From the NCBI RefSeq assembly GCF_001182745.1, contig NZ_LN868938.1:1984001-2048000 (forward strand): a DNA stretch of 64,000 nucleotides, given 5' to 3'. A program made the translations under genes and the position numbers. Shown here in pieces: positions 24,111-33,403 of this stretch (position 1 is its first letter; the number at the start of each line of letters is the position of its first letter). Below the pieces are notes generated by a model, which was given only the letters and a program-made list of their open reading frames with translations, had not been told where the DNA came from and ran no database searches. This stretch comes from Nocardia farcinica. Lineage in GTDB: Bacteria > Actinomycetota > Actinomycetes > Mycobacteriales > Mycobacteriaceae.

Positions 24111-25002
24111 CGGCTTCTCCGGTGTAGTAGCTGTGGAACAGGTCTTCCAACGCGGGCTCGGTGACCAGCAGGCCCGTCACGTGCAGGCCGGCCAGGGTGC
24201 GCAGCAGCGCGTCCGGGCTGCCGGTCACCTGGCAGCGCAGCGTCGTGCCCTCGGTCCGCACCTCGGCCACGCCCGTCAGCCCGCGGAACAGCGCCGGATC
24301 GACCGCATGGTCGAAGGTGACCTCGACATCGCGCACCGCGTCGGCGCGCAGCGCGGCGACGGTGCCCAGCGCGACCAGGCGGCCCTCGCGAATGATCCCG
24401 ACGCGGTCGGCGACCGCCTCGACCTCGCTCATGATGTGGCTGGACATGAACACCGTCTGCCCCGCGGCCTTGGCCTCGGCGACCATCGCCAGGAAGGTCT
24501 GCTGGGCCAGCGGGTCGAGCCCGGAGGTCGGTTCGTCCAGGATCAGCAGTTCGGGTTCGTGGGCGAAGGCCTGCACGAGGCCGACCTTCTGCCGGTTGCC
24601 CTTCGACAACGTCGAGATCCGTGCCCGCTGATCGAGTTCGAGCCGCTCGCACAGCGCGTCGATTCGCGCGTCGTCCACGCCGCCGCGCAACGCGGCCAGG
24701 AACCGCAGCGTGCTGCCGACCCGGCCGCGACCGGGCACGACGAAGTCGCCCGCCAGGTACCCGATCCGGGCGTGCAGGGCGACCGCCTCGGCACGCGGGT
24801 CCATGCCGAGTACCGACACACTGCCCGCGGTGGGCCGGATGAGGTCGAGCAGCAACCGGATCGTCGTCGACTTTCCGGCCCCGTTCGGGCCGAGGTAGCC
24901 GAAGACCTCGCCGCGCTCGACCGTGAGGGTCAACTCGCTCAGCCCGCGCGCGCCGCCGGTGTATGTCTTCGTGAGCTCGTTCAGCTCGATTGCCTTCACC
25001 AT
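24100..25002 (-). CDS. ABC transporter ATP-binding protein (drug-exporter type)
   Basis: A 300-residue ATPase: Walker A GYLGPNGAGKSTTIRLLLD, ABC signature ISTLSKGNRQKVGLVQAF, Walker B LLILDEPTSGLDP and the switch histidine in VFMSSHIMSEVE. The C-terminal 80 residues resemble the accessory domain of the DrrA/CcmA-type exporters. It diverges from the GbsR-like regulator across 72 bp and overlaps the permease downstream, giving a two-gene exporter operon. Confidence 0.92.
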   Translation of the reverse strand: MVKAIELNELTKTYTGGARGLSELTLTVERGEVFGYLGPNGAGKSTTIRLLLDLIRPTAGSVSVLGMDPRAEAVALHARIGYLAGDFVVPGRGRVGSTLRFLAALRGGVDDARIDALCERLELDQRARISTLSKGNRQKVGLVQAFAHEPELLILDEPTSGLDPLAQQTFLAMVAEAKAAGQTVFMSSHIMSEVEAVADRVGIIREGRLVALGTVAALRADAVRDVEVTFDHAVDPALFRGLTGVAEVRTEGTTLRCQVTGSPDALLRTLAGLHVTGLLVTEPALEDLFHSYYTGEADAA

Positions 25003-25074
25003 ACGAGTGAAGGTATCGAGCTTTCAGAGATTTGTAAATATTCAGAACGGTCGAAGTACTGATAACTTGGTGGC
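25003..25074. promoter_or_regulatory. divergent promoter of the ABC operon and the GbsR-like gene
   Basis: This short AT-rich stretch carries the direct repeat TTCAGA at 25023-25028 and 25041-25046 (18 bp apart) within TTCAGAGATTTGTAAATA and following bases. It is the likely binding site of the adjacent regulator. No ribosome binding site precedes ATG 25075. Confidence 0.4.
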
Positions 25075-25548
25075 ATGGGAACGAACGAGCGCTTGCGGGA
25101 GGCCGCGGAGAAATTGGCACTGACCCTGTCGGCGGGCGGCGGCATGCAGCGGTCGACCGCCCGGGTGCTGACCGCGTTGCTCTACACCGAGCAGGACAGC
25201 ATGACCGCCGCCGACCTCTGCGCCGAACTGTCGATCAGCTCCGGCGCGGTGTCGACCGCGATCAAGCACCTGCTGCCGTCGGGCCTGGTCGAGCGCGTAC
25301 CCGCCCCCGGCAGCCGCCGCGACCACTACCGGTTCCGCCGCGGCGCCTGGGCCGCGCTGATGTCCCAGCAGAACACCCTGCTGGCAACCATGCGTGATGC
25401 GGCCGCCGAGGGTCTCGATGCCACCGGGCCCGACACCCCCACCGCCCGGCGCCTGCACGAGATGCAGGATTTCTACACCTTCATGCTCAACGAGCTGGTC
25501 CCGCTCATCGACCGCTGGCGCGAGCGCTACGCCGCCGAGCACCCGTAG
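25075..25548 (+). CDS. GbsR/MarR family transcriptional regulator
   Basis: A 157-residue winged-helix protein. The DNA-binding part is [60 protein letters not shown], matching the GbsR/Mar-like branch often found divergent from drug-type ABC exporters. It most likely represses the ATPase-permease operon at 25002-23319. Confidence 0.85.
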   Translation: MGTNERLREAAEKLALTLSAGGGMQRSTARVLTALLYTEQDSMTAADLCAELSISSGAVSTAIKHLLPSGLVERVPAPGSRRDHYRFRRGAWAALMSQQNTLLATMRDAAAEGLDATGPDTPTARRLHEMQDFYTFMLNELVPLIDRWRERYAAEHP

Positions 25549-25661
25549 CCCGGTTTGCGCACTGGGGCGTCTTTACGGCATCTTTACACCCGGTGCGCCG
25601 GGAAGTCTGGTCGGCAACCCGGCCCGCAAGCGGTCGGGCCATCGGCGAACGGGCACCAACC

Positions 25662-26960
25662 ATGACTTCACCGCACCACCGACCACGACTGCTGTCCCGA
25701 GGCTCTTGGCCCGAGGCACGCCGGATCAGCGGCATCCTGCGCACCGAGACCGCGGGCGGCGCGCTGCTCATCGCCGCCGCCGCCATCGGCCTCATCTGGG
25801 CCAACACCCCCTGGTCCGACGCCTACGAACGGCTGCGGGACTTCCAACTCGGCCCGTCCGCGCTGCACCTGAACCTCGCGCTGGAGACCTGGGCGGCCGA
25901 CGGCCTGCTCGCGGTGTTCTTCTTCGTCGTCGGTCTCGAACTCAAACGCGAGTTCGTCGCGGGCGACCTACGCGATCCGCGGCGGGCCGCCCTACCGGTC
26001 GCGGCCGCGGTGGGCGGCATGATCGTGCCCGCGCTGCTGTACTTCGCGGTCAACGTCGGCAACGGCACAGCGGTGAACGGCTGGGCCATCCCCACCGCCA
26101 CCGACATCGCGTTCGCGCTGGCGATCCTCGCCGTCGTGAGTTCGCACCTGCCGACGGCGCTGCGAACCTTCCTGCTCACCCTGGCGGTCGTGGACGACCT
26201 GCTCGCCGTCACGGTGATCGCGGTCTTCTACACCGACGACCTGGACCTGCTCTACCTGGGGCTGGCCCTGCTCCCGCTGGCCGGCTTCGCCGTCGCGGTG
26301 CAGCGCGGTGTGCACACGTTCTGGGTGCTGCTGCCGCTGGCTGCGCTCACCTGGTGGCTGGTGCACGAGTCGGGCGTGCACGCCACCGTCGCCGGTGTGC
26401 TGCTCGGGTTCACCGTCCCGGTCCTGGCCAAGGCGGGCCGCGACGACAGCGACCACGGCGCGGCCGAGCGGTTCGAGCACCGCATCCGTCCCCTCTCGGC
26501 GGGCTTCGCGGTGCCGGTCTTCGCCTTCTTCGCCGCGGGGGTCACGATCGGTGGCCTGGACGGGCTGGTCGATTCGCTCACCGACCGGGTCACCCTCGGC
26601 ATCGTCGTCGGCCTGGTGGCCGGCAAGGCGCTCGGCATCGTGGCCACCACGTTCCTCACCGCGAAACTGACCCGCGCCGAACTCGACGTCGAACTCAGCT
26701 GGCTCGACGTCGCCGGAGTCGCCTTGCTCGGCGGGATCGGTTTCACCGTGTCGCTGCTGATCGGCGAACTCGCCTTCGCCGGCGACCCGACCCGCGAGGA
26801 CCACGTCCGCATCGGCGTGCTCGTCGGCACGCTCACCGCGGCGTTGCTCGCGACGATCCTGTTGCGCTCGCGCAACCGCGTCTACCGCCGCATCGCCGAG
26901 CTGGAGAGTCGCGACGACGACCACGACGGCATCCCCGACGTGTACCAGCATCCGAAGTAA
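25662..26960 (+). CDS. nhaA: Na+/H+ antiporter NhaA
   Basis: A 432-residue NhaA with about twelve helices. The ion-binding twin aspartates lie in [13 protein letters not shown], preceded by the unwound helix sequence [25 protein letters not shown]-like [20 protein letters not shown] and the C-terminal [14 protein letters not shown] are also family marks. It exchanges cytosolic sodium for protons for pH and salt control. ATG 25662 is chosen as the first start compatible with the usual N-terminus. A strong hairpin follows at 26985. Confidence 0.93.
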   Translation: MTSPHHRPRLLSRGSWPEARRISGILRTETAGGALLIAAAAIGLIWANTPWSDAYERLRDFQLGPSALHLNLALETWAADGLLAVFFFVVGLELKREFVAGDLRDPRRAALPVAAAVGGMIVPALLYFAVNVGNGTAVNGWAIPTATDIAFALAILAVVSSHLPTALRTFLLTLAVVDDLLAVTVIAVFYTDDLDLLYLGLALLPLAGFAVAVQRGVHTFWVLLPLAALTWWLVHESGVHATVAGVLLGFTVPVLAKAGRDDSDHGAAERFEHRIRPLSAGFAVPVFAFFAAGVTIGGLDGLVDSLTDRVTLGIVVGLVAGKALGIVATTFLTAKLTRAELDVELSWLDVAGVALLGGIGFTVSLLIGELAFAGDPTREDHVRIGVLVGTLTAALLATILLRSRNRVYRRIAELESRDDDHDGIPDVYQHPK

Positions 26961-26984
26961 CCTCTGCCACCCACCCGGATCACC

Positions 26985-27014
26985 GCTGCCCCGGCCCGCC
27001 GGGACCGGGGCAGC
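26985..27014. terminator. hairpin between nhaA and the convergent SDR gene
   Basis: Arms GCTGCCCCGG (26985-26994) and its complement (27005-27014) are perfect, 25 bp after the nhaA stop and 45 bp from the end of the convergent SDR gene. Confidence 0.6.
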
Positions 27015-27058
27015 GGCGCCTCGTGATCAGCCCGGCCACCGACAGCTGTAGCGATGGT

Positions 27059-27922
27059 TCACGCGTGGTGGGCGACCTTGAACGGGGCGGTCAGGCCGCC
27101 GTCGACGGGCAGGACGACACCGGTGACGTAGCGGGCCTCGTCGGAGGCCAGCCACAGCAGAGCGTTGCTGATGTCCTCTGGATCGACCCAGGAGATCGGC
27201 AGCGCGTGCATGGATTTCATGGCCGCACTCGCCTGTTCGGCGGTGGCGCCGGAGATCCCGCCGGTGAACAACTCGTAGACCGCCGGGTTCTGGATCATCG
27301 GGGTGTCGACGTGGCTGGGGCAGATCACGTTGACGCGGATGCGTTCCGGCGCCAGTTCCACGGCCAGCACCTTCATCAGGCCCACGAGACCGTGTTTGGC
27401 CGCGGCGTAGTGGGCCAGGTTGGGGAAGGCGATCATGCCCGCCACCGAGCTGGTCAGCACGATCGCCCCGCCGTTGCCCGCCGCGATCATCGACGGTGCC
27501 ACCGCGCGCACGGTCTTCCACGCGCCGGTGAGATTGATGTCGATCATCTCCTGCCAGTCCGCATCCGAGAGGTGCACCGCCGGTCCGAAGCCGGCGATGC
27601 CCGCGTTGACGGACACCACGTCGATCCCGCCGAAGGCATCGAGACCGCGCTGCACGGCCGCCGCCAGCGCGGCGCTGTCGCGGACGTCCGCCTCGGCCGT
27701 GACGATCTGTCCCCCAAGGGCTTCCACCAGTTCGACGGTGTGCTGCAGATCGTCGGTGGTGGCACCCGGGTAGGCGGTGGAGTCGAGATCGCGGCAGATG
27801 TCGAGGGCGACGATGTTGGCGCCCTCGGCGGCCAGCCGCACCGCGTGCGCACGACCCTGCCCGCGCGCGGCTCCCGTGATGAACGCGGTCTTGCCCGCGA
27901 GACGGGCCGTGATCGGCCGCAT
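27059..27922 (-). CDS. mycofactocin-coupled type SDR oxidoreductase
   Basis: A 287-residue short-chain dehydrogenase. The Rossmann motif FITGAARGQGRAHAVRLAAE with GQGR is the signature of the mycofactocin-coupled SDR subfamily, in which NAD stays bound and is recycled by mycofactocin. Catalytic residues are NAGIAGFG, the Ser in VLTSSVAGMIA and the YxxxK in HYAAAKHGLVG. ATG 27922 is listed; a GTG at 27931 would overlap the upstream cupin stop as GTGA and is equally plausible. Substrate unknown; the coupling with the cupin gene suggests a shared small alcohol or ketone pathway. Confidence 0.87.
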   Translation of the reverse strand: MRPITARLAGKTAFITGAARGQGRAHAVRLAAEGANIVALDICRDLDSTAYPGATTDDLQHTVELVEALGGQIVTAEADVRDSAALAAAVQRGLDAFGGIDVVSVNAGIAGFGPAVHLSDADWQEMIDINLTGAWKTVRAVAPSMIAAGNGGAIVLTSSVAGMIAFPNLAHYAAAKHGLVGLMKVLAVELAPERIRVNVICPSHVDTPMIQNPAVYELFTGGISGATAEQASAAMKSMHALPISWVDPEDISNALLWLASDEARYVTGVVLPVDGGLTAPFKVAHHA

Positions 27923-27927
27923 GCCGG

Positions 27928-28515
27928 TCACCGGCCGGCCCGCGCGGGCAGGTGCGCGACCGCGCCGTTGGCTTCCGCCAAGTCCCACAGCAGATCCGCG
28001 GTGATGATGCCCGCCACCGTCCCGTCGTCGTGGTATCCGACGATCGGTCCGTGGAAGATACCGAACATCAGCGCCTCGTTCTCCTGCTTCGGCAGGTGCA
28101 CGATGCCCGCGGGTTCGTATACATAGCAATTCGGCCCGATCGGCTCGGCCTCGCCCTCGTAGGCCCAATTGCCGAAAATGTTGTACGCCTCGGCCGCGCC
28201 GACGTGCAGATGCAGCGGCGCCTGCGCACCCTCGGAGACGTACAGCAGAATCGAGGTGGCCCCGGTCGTCTCGTTGATGTTGAGCAGTTTGAATGCCGTT
28301 CCCGGCATCGGGAACGGCGTCCAGGGAATGCTGTCGCACGGGGTCACGCGCGAGGCGAGGCTGCGGGTGGGGCCCGTCACCGGATTCCCGGCGCGTGCGT
28401 GGACCGCGGCAACGGGCGGGTTCTGCGCGGGGTCGAGTCCGGGTCCGTCGTTCGGCACCTGCGGCTGGGCCACGGCCGGCCCGGTGTGGGTGGCGGCATT
28501 CGCGGTGAGCGTCAT
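27928..28515 (-). CDS. cupin domain protein upstream of the SDR
   Basis: A 195-residue protein with one cupin barrel: PLHLHVGAAEAYNIFGNWAY, a G-x-x-x-x-E/H first motif with His-x-His, and EPAGIVHLPKQENEALMFGI as second motif. About 60 residues of Pro/Ala-rich sequence precede it. Start ATG 28515 has AGAAAGG six bases upstream; an in-frame ATG at 28554 is less likely. It is coupled to the SDR gene (GTGA overlap possible) and divergent from the LysR gene. Function unknown. Confidence 0.75.
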   Translation of the reverse strand: MTLTANAATHTGPAVAQPQVPNDGPGLDPAQNPPVAAVHARAGNPVTGPTRSLASRVTPCDSIPWTPFPMPGTAFKLLNINETTGATSILLYVSEGAQAPLHLHVGAAEAYNIFGNWAYEGEAEPIGPNCYVYEPAGIVHLPKQENEALMFGIFHGPIVGYHDDGTVAGIITADLLWDLAEANGAVAHLPARAGR

Positions 28516-28603
28516 TGTTAGCCTTTCTATGTCGGCTGTCACATCCGCCGACAAATTTGCCCTGGCTCACCGGAGGTGTCCATGTCCTGTTTCGCAAGGA
28601 CCG

Positions 28604-28620
28604 TTAGGCGCGGCCTAACA
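28604..28620. promoter_or_regulatory. LysR-type palindrome
   Basis: GTTAGGCGCGGCCTAAC has perfect 7-bp arms around GCG and lies 24 bp upstream of the lysR start, between it and the divergent cupin-SDR pair. It fits a T-n11-A type LysR activator site. Confidence 0.5.
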
Positions 28621-28644
28621 TCGCAGCCCGGCGAGGAATGACCG

Positions 28645-29532
28645 GTGGACTCTCCGCCCGACCTGAACATCCGCGTCCTGCGTTACTTCGTCGCGCTCGT
28701 CGAAGCGGGGACCTATACCCGCGCCGCCGCGCAACTGCACGTGGCGACGCCGTCACTGTCCCAGCAGATCAGCAAACTCGAACACGATCTCGGGGTGCGC
28801 CTGGTGGAGCGCGACCACCGCGGGGCGCGGCTCACCGCGGCCGGGACGGAATTCCTGCCACTGGCCGTCGACCTGTTGTCGACGCACGATCGCGCCGTCG
28901 GCATGATGCGCAGACACCGGCGCGCCGAACATCACCGGATCCGGATCGGTTTCTATGCGACGATGGCCGGCCCTCGCACCCGGGAGATATTGGACTCCTT
29001 GCGCACGATTTCTCCCGCCACCACCGTCGAATTGGTGCAAGTGAGCTGGGGCGACCAGGTGCGCGCCGTCCTCGACGGCCGCGTCGACGTCGCTTTCGCC
29101 CGGCCACCACTGGATACCGCGCACGTGCGGACATTTCCGGTGTTCACCGAGAAGCGAGTGCTCGCGATGTCGGCGAACCATCCACTCGCCCGTTTTCCCG
29201 AATTACGGATCGCCGACATGTCCGGCGTGGTCCAGGTGGACACCGACAACGTTCCCGAAGAATGGCGCCGCTGGTGGTCGGTGGACCCGCGGCCGGACGG
29301 CACCGCGGTGCGTTACGGCCCGTTGGTGCACGGCGCCGAGGAAATGTTGGAAGTGGTCGCGAACACCGACGCGGTAGCGATCACCGCGGAAAGCCTGGTG
29401 ATGGCATTTCCCCGCCCGGATATCGTCTATCGACCCATTGTGGACATCGAACCGGCGCGAATCGTGCTGGTCGCCCCCTCCGACGACCGCCCCGCCGTCC
29501 GGGCGCTCGTCCGCGCGGTCACCGGTGATTGA
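28645..29532 (+). CDS. LysR family transcriptional regulator
   Basis: A 295-residue LysR protein: N-terminal helix-turn-helix (RVLRYFVALVEAGTYTRAAA, HVATPSLSQQISKLEHDLGV, RLVERDHRGARLTAAGTEFL) and a LysR substrate-binding domain to the end. Start is GTG 28645, after GAGGAATGACCG. It diverges from the cupin-SDR pair and probably controls it through the palindrome at 28604. Effector unknown. Confidence 0.9.
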   Translation: MDSPPDLNIRVLRYFVALVEAGTYTRAAAQLHVATPSLSQQISKLEHDLGVRLVERDHRGARLTAAGTEFLPLAVDLLSTHDRAVGMMRRHRRAEHHRIRIGFYATMAGPRTREILDSLRTISPATTVELVQVSWGDQVRAVLDGRVDVAFARPPLDTAHVRTFPVFTEKRVLAMSANHPLARFPELRIADMSGVVQVDTDNVPEEWRRWWSVDPRPDGTAVRYGPLVHGAEEMLEVVANTDAVAITAESLVMAFPRPDIVYRPIVDIEPARIVLVAPSDDRPAVRALVRAVTGD

Positions 29533-29549
29533 CTGCGCCTAGTGCGGAT

Positions 29550-29575
29550 GCCCCTTCGCCATGTTCGGAAGGGGC
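29550..29575 (+). terminator. terminator hairpin after the LysR gene
   Basis: GCCCCTTC (29550-29557) pairs with GAAGGGGC (29568-29575), 17 bp past the lysR stop. Confidence 0.55.
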
Positions 29576-29594
29576 GCCGCAGAACTGCTCGACG

Positions 29595-29641
29595 GTGTCC
29601 GTCAGTAGACGATCAGGGGTGTCCGTCAGTAGACGATCAGG
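29595..29641. repeat. 24-bp-period tandem duplication at the alcohol dehydrogenase 3' end
   Basis: GTGTCCGTCAGTAGACGATC followed by AGG is present twice, at 29595-29617 and 29619-29641. The second copy holds the last four codons (LIVY) and the stop of the dehydrogenase; the first is an exact copy of that gene end lying downstream in the direction of transcription. Confidence 0.85.
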
Positions 29642-30738
29642 CCCTTGACGTTCTCCGCGTTGCGCATCGCCTCGTAGCCCTCGTTGACCTGTTCGAGGGT
29701 GTAGGTGCGGGTGATCATCTCGTCCAGCTTCAGCTGGCCTTCCATGTAGAGGCGCAGCAGGTGCGGGATGTCGAAGCGGATGTTGGCGTTGCCGAACCAG
29801 GCGCCCTTGAGGGTCTTGCGCATGGCGGTGAGGTCGAACAGGTTGAGGGTGACGTCACTGGTCTCCAGGTCGCCGACGGAGACGTTCACGCACACACCGC
29901 CCTTGGCGACCAGGCTCATCGCCTGCCCGATCAGCGCGCCGCTGGCGACGCCGACGGTGATGAGCACCTTGTCGGCCAGGTAGCCCCAGGTGAGGTCCTG
30001 CACCAGCGGCAGCGCCTCCTCGACGGTGGCCACGGCGTGGGTGGCGCCGAACACCTTGGCCTGCTCGCGCTTGACCGGCGACGGGTCGACCAGCACCACG
30101 TGCCGGGCCCCGGCCAGCGCGGCGCCCTGCACCGCGCCGCACCCGACGCCGCCCATGCCGAGCACCACGACCGTCTCGCCCGCGGACACGCCCGCGGCGT
30201 AGACCGAGGAGCCCCAGCCGGTGGTGACGCCGCAGCCGACCAGCGCGGCCTTGTCCAGCGGGACGTCGTCGGTGATCTTCACGCACGACGCCTCGTTGAC
30301 CACCGTGTAGGGCGCGAAAGTGCCGAGCAGGCAGAGGATTCCGGCGTCCTTGCCGCGCACGTGATGGCGGGCGGTGCCGTCGGAGACCTGGTAGCCGTCG
30401 AGCAGGTGCGCGCCGAGGTCGCAGATGCTGGACTGGCCGTTGGCACAGGGCCTGCACCGGCCGCAGGCCGGGATGAAACCGAGCGCGACGTGGTCGCCGG
30501 GCTTCAGGTTGGTGACGCCGGGGCCGACCTCGCGGACCACGCCCGCGCCCTCGTGACCGCCGATGAACGGATAGAAGCTCACCGGCACGCTGCCGTCGCG
30601 GACGTGCTCGTCGGAGTGGCACAGGCCCGAGGCCGCGAGCTCGACGAGCACCTCACCGTATTTCGGTGCGTCCAGCTCGAGCTCCTCGATCTGCCACGGG
30701 GCGCCGGGCTCCCACAGAACCGCTGCTTTCGACTTCAT
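29626..30738 (-). CDS. NDMA-dependent type zinc alcohol dehydrogenase
   Basis: A 370-residue medium-chain dehydrogenase of the group (Rxyl_3153-like) that keeps NAD tightly bound and uses mycofactocin as physiological acceptor. The N-terminus MKSKAAVLWEPGAPWQIEEL is characteristic. Catalytic zinc ligands lie in GLCHSDEH and GHEGAGVV, structural zinc in PACGRCRPCANGQSSICDLG, and the NAD motif in VVVLGMGGVGCGAVQGAALA. It precedes, on the same strand, nothing further; an AraC regulator gene lies 82 bp upstream. Likely oxidises a primary alcohol; formaldehyde or benzyl alcohol-like substrates cannot be excluded. Confidence 0.9.
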   Translation of the reverse strand: MKSKAAVLWEPGAPWQIEELELDAPKYGEVLVELAASGLCHSDEHVRDGSVPVSFYPFIGGHEGAGVVREVGPGVTNLKPGDHVALGFIPACGRCRPCANGQSSICDLGAHLLDGYQVSDGTARHHVRGKDAGILCLLGTFAPYTVVNEASCVKITDDVPLDKAALVGCGVTTGWGSSVYAAGVSAGETVVVLGMGGVGCGAVQGAALAGARHVVLVDPSPVKREQAKVFGATHAVATVEEALPLVQDLTWGYLADKVLITVGVASGALIGQAMSLVAKGGVCVNVSVGDLETSDVTLNLFDLTAMRKTLKGAWFGNANIRFDIPHLLRLYMEGQLKLDEMITRTYTLEQVNEGYEAMRNAENVKGLIVY

Positions 30739-30820
30739 CGTCGTGTCCTCTCTCCTCGAACCGGCCCGGCACAGCGGGCTGTGCGCGATCTGGGTCGAGT
30801 CTGTTCGGCGCGACGACGGA

Positions 30821-31825
30821 TTACTTGTGCGCAGGCGTACAGCTGTTTGGCCATTCGCGCACCGGCGCGCGGCGGTCGGGCCGGGACGCGGCCAGCCGGT
30901 ACTGCCGCGGGGTCATCCCGTAGGCGGCTTTGAAGAGCTTGGAGAAGTGCGAGGCGTCGGCCAGCCCCCACCGCGCGGCGACCGCGCTGGTGGAACGGTC
31001 GATGCGCGGATCGGCGAGATCGCGGCGGATGCGTTCGAGTCTGCGCTGGCGGATCCAGGTGGTGACCGTGGTGCCTTCGGTCTCGAACAGCCGTTGCAGG
31101 TAGCGCACCGAGATGTGGTGGGCGGCGGCGATGTCGGGCACGCTCAGCATCGGGTCGGCCAGGTGCGCATCGATGAACGCCTTGACCTGCACCAGCAGCC
31201 CGGCGCCCGCCGAGCGCGCGCGTTCCTCGACGCCGCCGAATTCGGCGACCGCCGCGGTGAGCAGATCCAGCACCGCGTCGGCGATGTGGATGTCGCGGCT
31301 GAGATCGCCGCATGCCAGGGTGGCCGGGATGGCGCGCAGGAACGGCGCCAGCAGCGCACCCACGCCGCCGCGGCCGCCGATCCGGCGGGCGGTGATCTCG
31401 GTGAGTTCCGCGGCGCGGATCTGCCAGGACTCGCGCGGGAACATCGCCACGATCATCTGGAACGGCTGGTCGAAGTGCAGGGTGTAGGGGCGGCCGGTGT
31501 CGTAGACGGCCAGATCGCCCGGCCCCAGGACCGCGGTGCGGCCGTCCTGGACGACGGCCCCGCGCCCGCGGGTCTGCAGGCCGAGCTTGATGTAGCCGGG
31601 GTCGGCGCGGCGGATGGCGCGCGGGTCGCGTTCCACCCGCACCGGACCGCCGCCGACCTCGTTGAGCTGCAACGAGCCCACTTCGTGACAGCTGAGCGTG
31701 CCGTCGAAGCCCGCCGCGGTCAGCGGGGTGGCGGTGAGGGGGACGAAGGCGTGCGAGATGGTCTCCTGCCATGTGTCGAACCGCTCCGCGGAGGGCGGTG
31801 TCGCGGCCGGTGCGAGAGTGCTCAT
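30821..31825 (-). CDS. AraC family transcriptional regulator
   Basis: A 334-residue activator with an AraC_binding_2-like N-terminal domain ([13 protein letters not shown] strands, [20 protein letters not shown]) and a C-terminal double helix-turn-helix ([69 protein letters not shown]). The ATG at 31825 is preferred to a much longer frame. It lies upstream of and in the same direction as the alcohol dehydrogenase gene, which it probably activates, and it is divergent from the thiolase operon. Confidence 0.9.
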   Translation of the reverse strand: MSTLAPAATPPSAERFDTWQETISHAFVPLTATPLTAAGFDGTLSCHEVGSLQLNEVGGGPVRVERDPRAIRRADPGYIKLGLQTRGRGAVVQDGRTAVLGPGDLAVYDTGRPYTLHFDQPFQMIVAMFPRESWQIRAAELTEITARRIGGRGGVGALLAPFLRAIPATLACGDLSRDIHIADAVLDLLTAAVAEFGGVEERARSAGAGLLVQVKAFIDAHLADPMLSVPDIAAAHHISVRYLQRLFETEGTTVTTWIRQRRLERIRRDLADPRIDRSTSAVAARWGLADASHFSKLFKAAYGMTPRQYRLAASRPDRRAPVREWPNSCTPAHK

Positions 31826-31882
31826 ACGACGACTCCGGTGTGGTCTCCTCCCGGGCTCCTGCGCGCCCGCGATCCCGGAATT

Positions 31883-31906
31883 ATTACCGACTGTTCGGTC
31901 AGTAAT
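31883..31906. promoter_or_regulatory. TetR-like palindromic operator upstream of the thiolase operon
   Basis: ATTACCGACTGTTCGGTCAG followed by TAAT is an imperfect 24-base palindrome centred on GTTC; ACCGA-n4-TCGGT is exact. It has the form of common TetR operators (TGACCGnnCGGTCA-like) and lies about 180 bp before the thiolase start. Confidence 0.45.
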
Positions 31907-32084
31907 CAAGGGGTCGGCATGCCCGCACCCGCCGACGCTCGGCCCGTCGAAACCATCACGTGTGTCTGTCCGCATCGAGTCGATTCCCGACAAGGTGCCG
32001 ATTTTGCTTCCCAAAAAAACAGTCAGCTGTGTAGGTTTCTGGCAACCCCGAACCAGGGCCACGATCCGAAGAGGAAGGCGCTCC

Positions 32085-33344
32085 ATGGCGAACAGGGTGT
32101 TTGTCGTCGGCGTGGGCATGACGAAGTTCGAGAAACCCGGACGGCGCAAGAACGCGGACGGCAGCGACTGGGACTACCCCGACATGGCCCGTGAGTCGGG
32201 CACCGCGGCGCTGGCGGACGCGGGTATCGCCTACACCGACGTGCAGCAGGCCTACGTCGGCTACGTCTACGGCGAGTCGACCTCCGGCCAGCGCGCCGTC
32301 TACGAACTCGGTCTCACCGGAATTCCGATCGTCAACGTCAACAACAACTGCTCGACCGGTTCCACCGCGCTGTACCTCGCCGCCCAGGCGATCCGGGGCG
32401 GCCTGGCCGACTGCACCCTGGCGCTGGGCTTCGAGAAGATGCAGCCCGGCTCGCTGGGGGCCACCTTCACCGACCGCGAGCAGCCGATGATGCGGCACAT
32501 GGACCTGCTCGCGCAGATCTCGGAGGTGAAGTTTCCGCCCGCACCCTGGATGTTCGGCGCGGCGGGCCGCGAACACATGCAGAAGTACGGCACCACCGCC
32601 GAACAGTCCGCCCGCATCGGCCACAAGAATCACGCGCACTCGGTGAACAACCCGTACGCGCAGTTCCAGGACGCCTACACCCTCGACGAGATCCTCGCCG
32701 CGCCGATGATCTACGACCCGCTCACCAAATTGCAGTGTTCGCCGACCTCCGACGGGTCCGGTGCGGCCGTGCTGGCCTCGGAAGCGTTCGTGGCGCGGCA
32801 CGACCTGGCCGGGCAGGCGGTCGAGATCGTCGGCCAGGCCATGACCACCGATGTCGAGTCCAGCTTCGCCGCGGGCACCGCCGCCGCACTGATCGGCTAC
32901 GACATGAATGTCGCTGCCGCACAGCAGGTGTACGAGCAGTCCGGGCTCGGGCCGCGCGACTTCCAGGTGATCGAACTGCACGACTGCTTCTCCGCCAACG
33001 AGCTGTTGCTCTACGAGGCGCTCGGCCTGTGCGGCGCGGGCGAGGCGGGCGCACTCGTCGACGCCGGGGACACCACCTACGGCGGCCGGTGGGTGGTCAA
33101 CCCCTCCGGCGGGCTGATCTCCAAGGGCCACCCGCTCGGTGCCACCGGACTCGCCCAGTGCGCCGAACTCTCCAAGGGCCACCCGCTCGGTGCCACCGGA
33201 CTCGCCCAGTGCGCCGAACTCACCTGGCAGCTGCGCGGCACCGCGGACAAGCGCCAGGTCGACGGCGTCACCGCGGCATTGCAGCACAACATCGGACTCG
33301 GCGGCGCCGCCGTCGTCACCGCCTATCAGCGCGCCGAGCGCTGA
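32085..33344 (+). CDS. lipid-transfer protein/SCP2-type thiolase with a 17-residue internal duplication
   Basis: A 419-residue thiolase-superfamily protein (family about 400). It starts [40 protein letters not shown] holds the catalytic Cys region and [19 protein letters not shown] the later conserved block. The C-terminal active-site loop [20 protein letters not shown], which carries the catalytic His, is present twice in tandem because of a 51-bp exact duplication. It would cleave or form C-C bonds of acyl-CoA in side-chain or fatty-acid breakdown. First gene of an operon with SRPBCC, MaoC, SDR and acyl-CoA dehydrogenase genes. The duplication may impair activity. Confidence 0.88.
   Translation: MANRVFVVGVGMTKFEKPGRRKNADGSDWDYPDMARESGTAALADAGIAYTDVQQAYVGYVYGESTSGQRAVYELGLTGIPIVNVNNNCSTGSTALYLAAQAIRGGLADCTLALGFEKMQPGSLGATFTDREQPMMRHMDLLAQISEVKFPPAPWMFGAAGREHMQKYGTTAEQSARIGHKNHAHSVNNPYAQFQDAYTLDEILAAPMIYDPLTKLQCSPTSDGSGAAVLASEAFVARHDLAGQAVEIVGQAMTTDVESSFAAGTAAALIGYDMNVAAAQQVYEQSGLGPRDFQVIELHDCFSANELLLYEALGLCGAGEAGALVDAGDTTYGGRWVVNPSGGLISKGHPLGATGLAQCAELSKGHPLGATGLAQCAELTWQLRGTADKRQVDGVTAALQHNIGLGGAAVVTAYQRAER
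33120..33221 (+). repeat. 51-bp in-frame tandem duplication in the thiolase gene
   Basis: Two exact 51-bp copies, 33120-33170 and 33171-33221, each encode [17 protein letters not shown]. The unit carries the GHPxGATG loop with the catalytic histidine. The frame is kept. Confidence 0.9.
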
Positions 33345-33403
33345 CCCCCAACCACACACACGCACCGTGGCGGTCCGCCGCCGACCCGATCGAGGAGCCG
33401 ATC

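Noticed and set aside
31883..31906. KstR/KstR2 steroid-catabolism operator
   Set aside because: The beta-oxidation-like genes suggested it, but the palindrome does not contain the AAC-n2-GTT or CAAG-n2-CTTG cores of those repressors.
30821..32149. long N-terminal extension of the AraC regulator
   Set aside because: The frame stays open upstream of ATG 31825, but the added residues would cover the divergent promoter and the start of the thiolase gene and are unlike the family.
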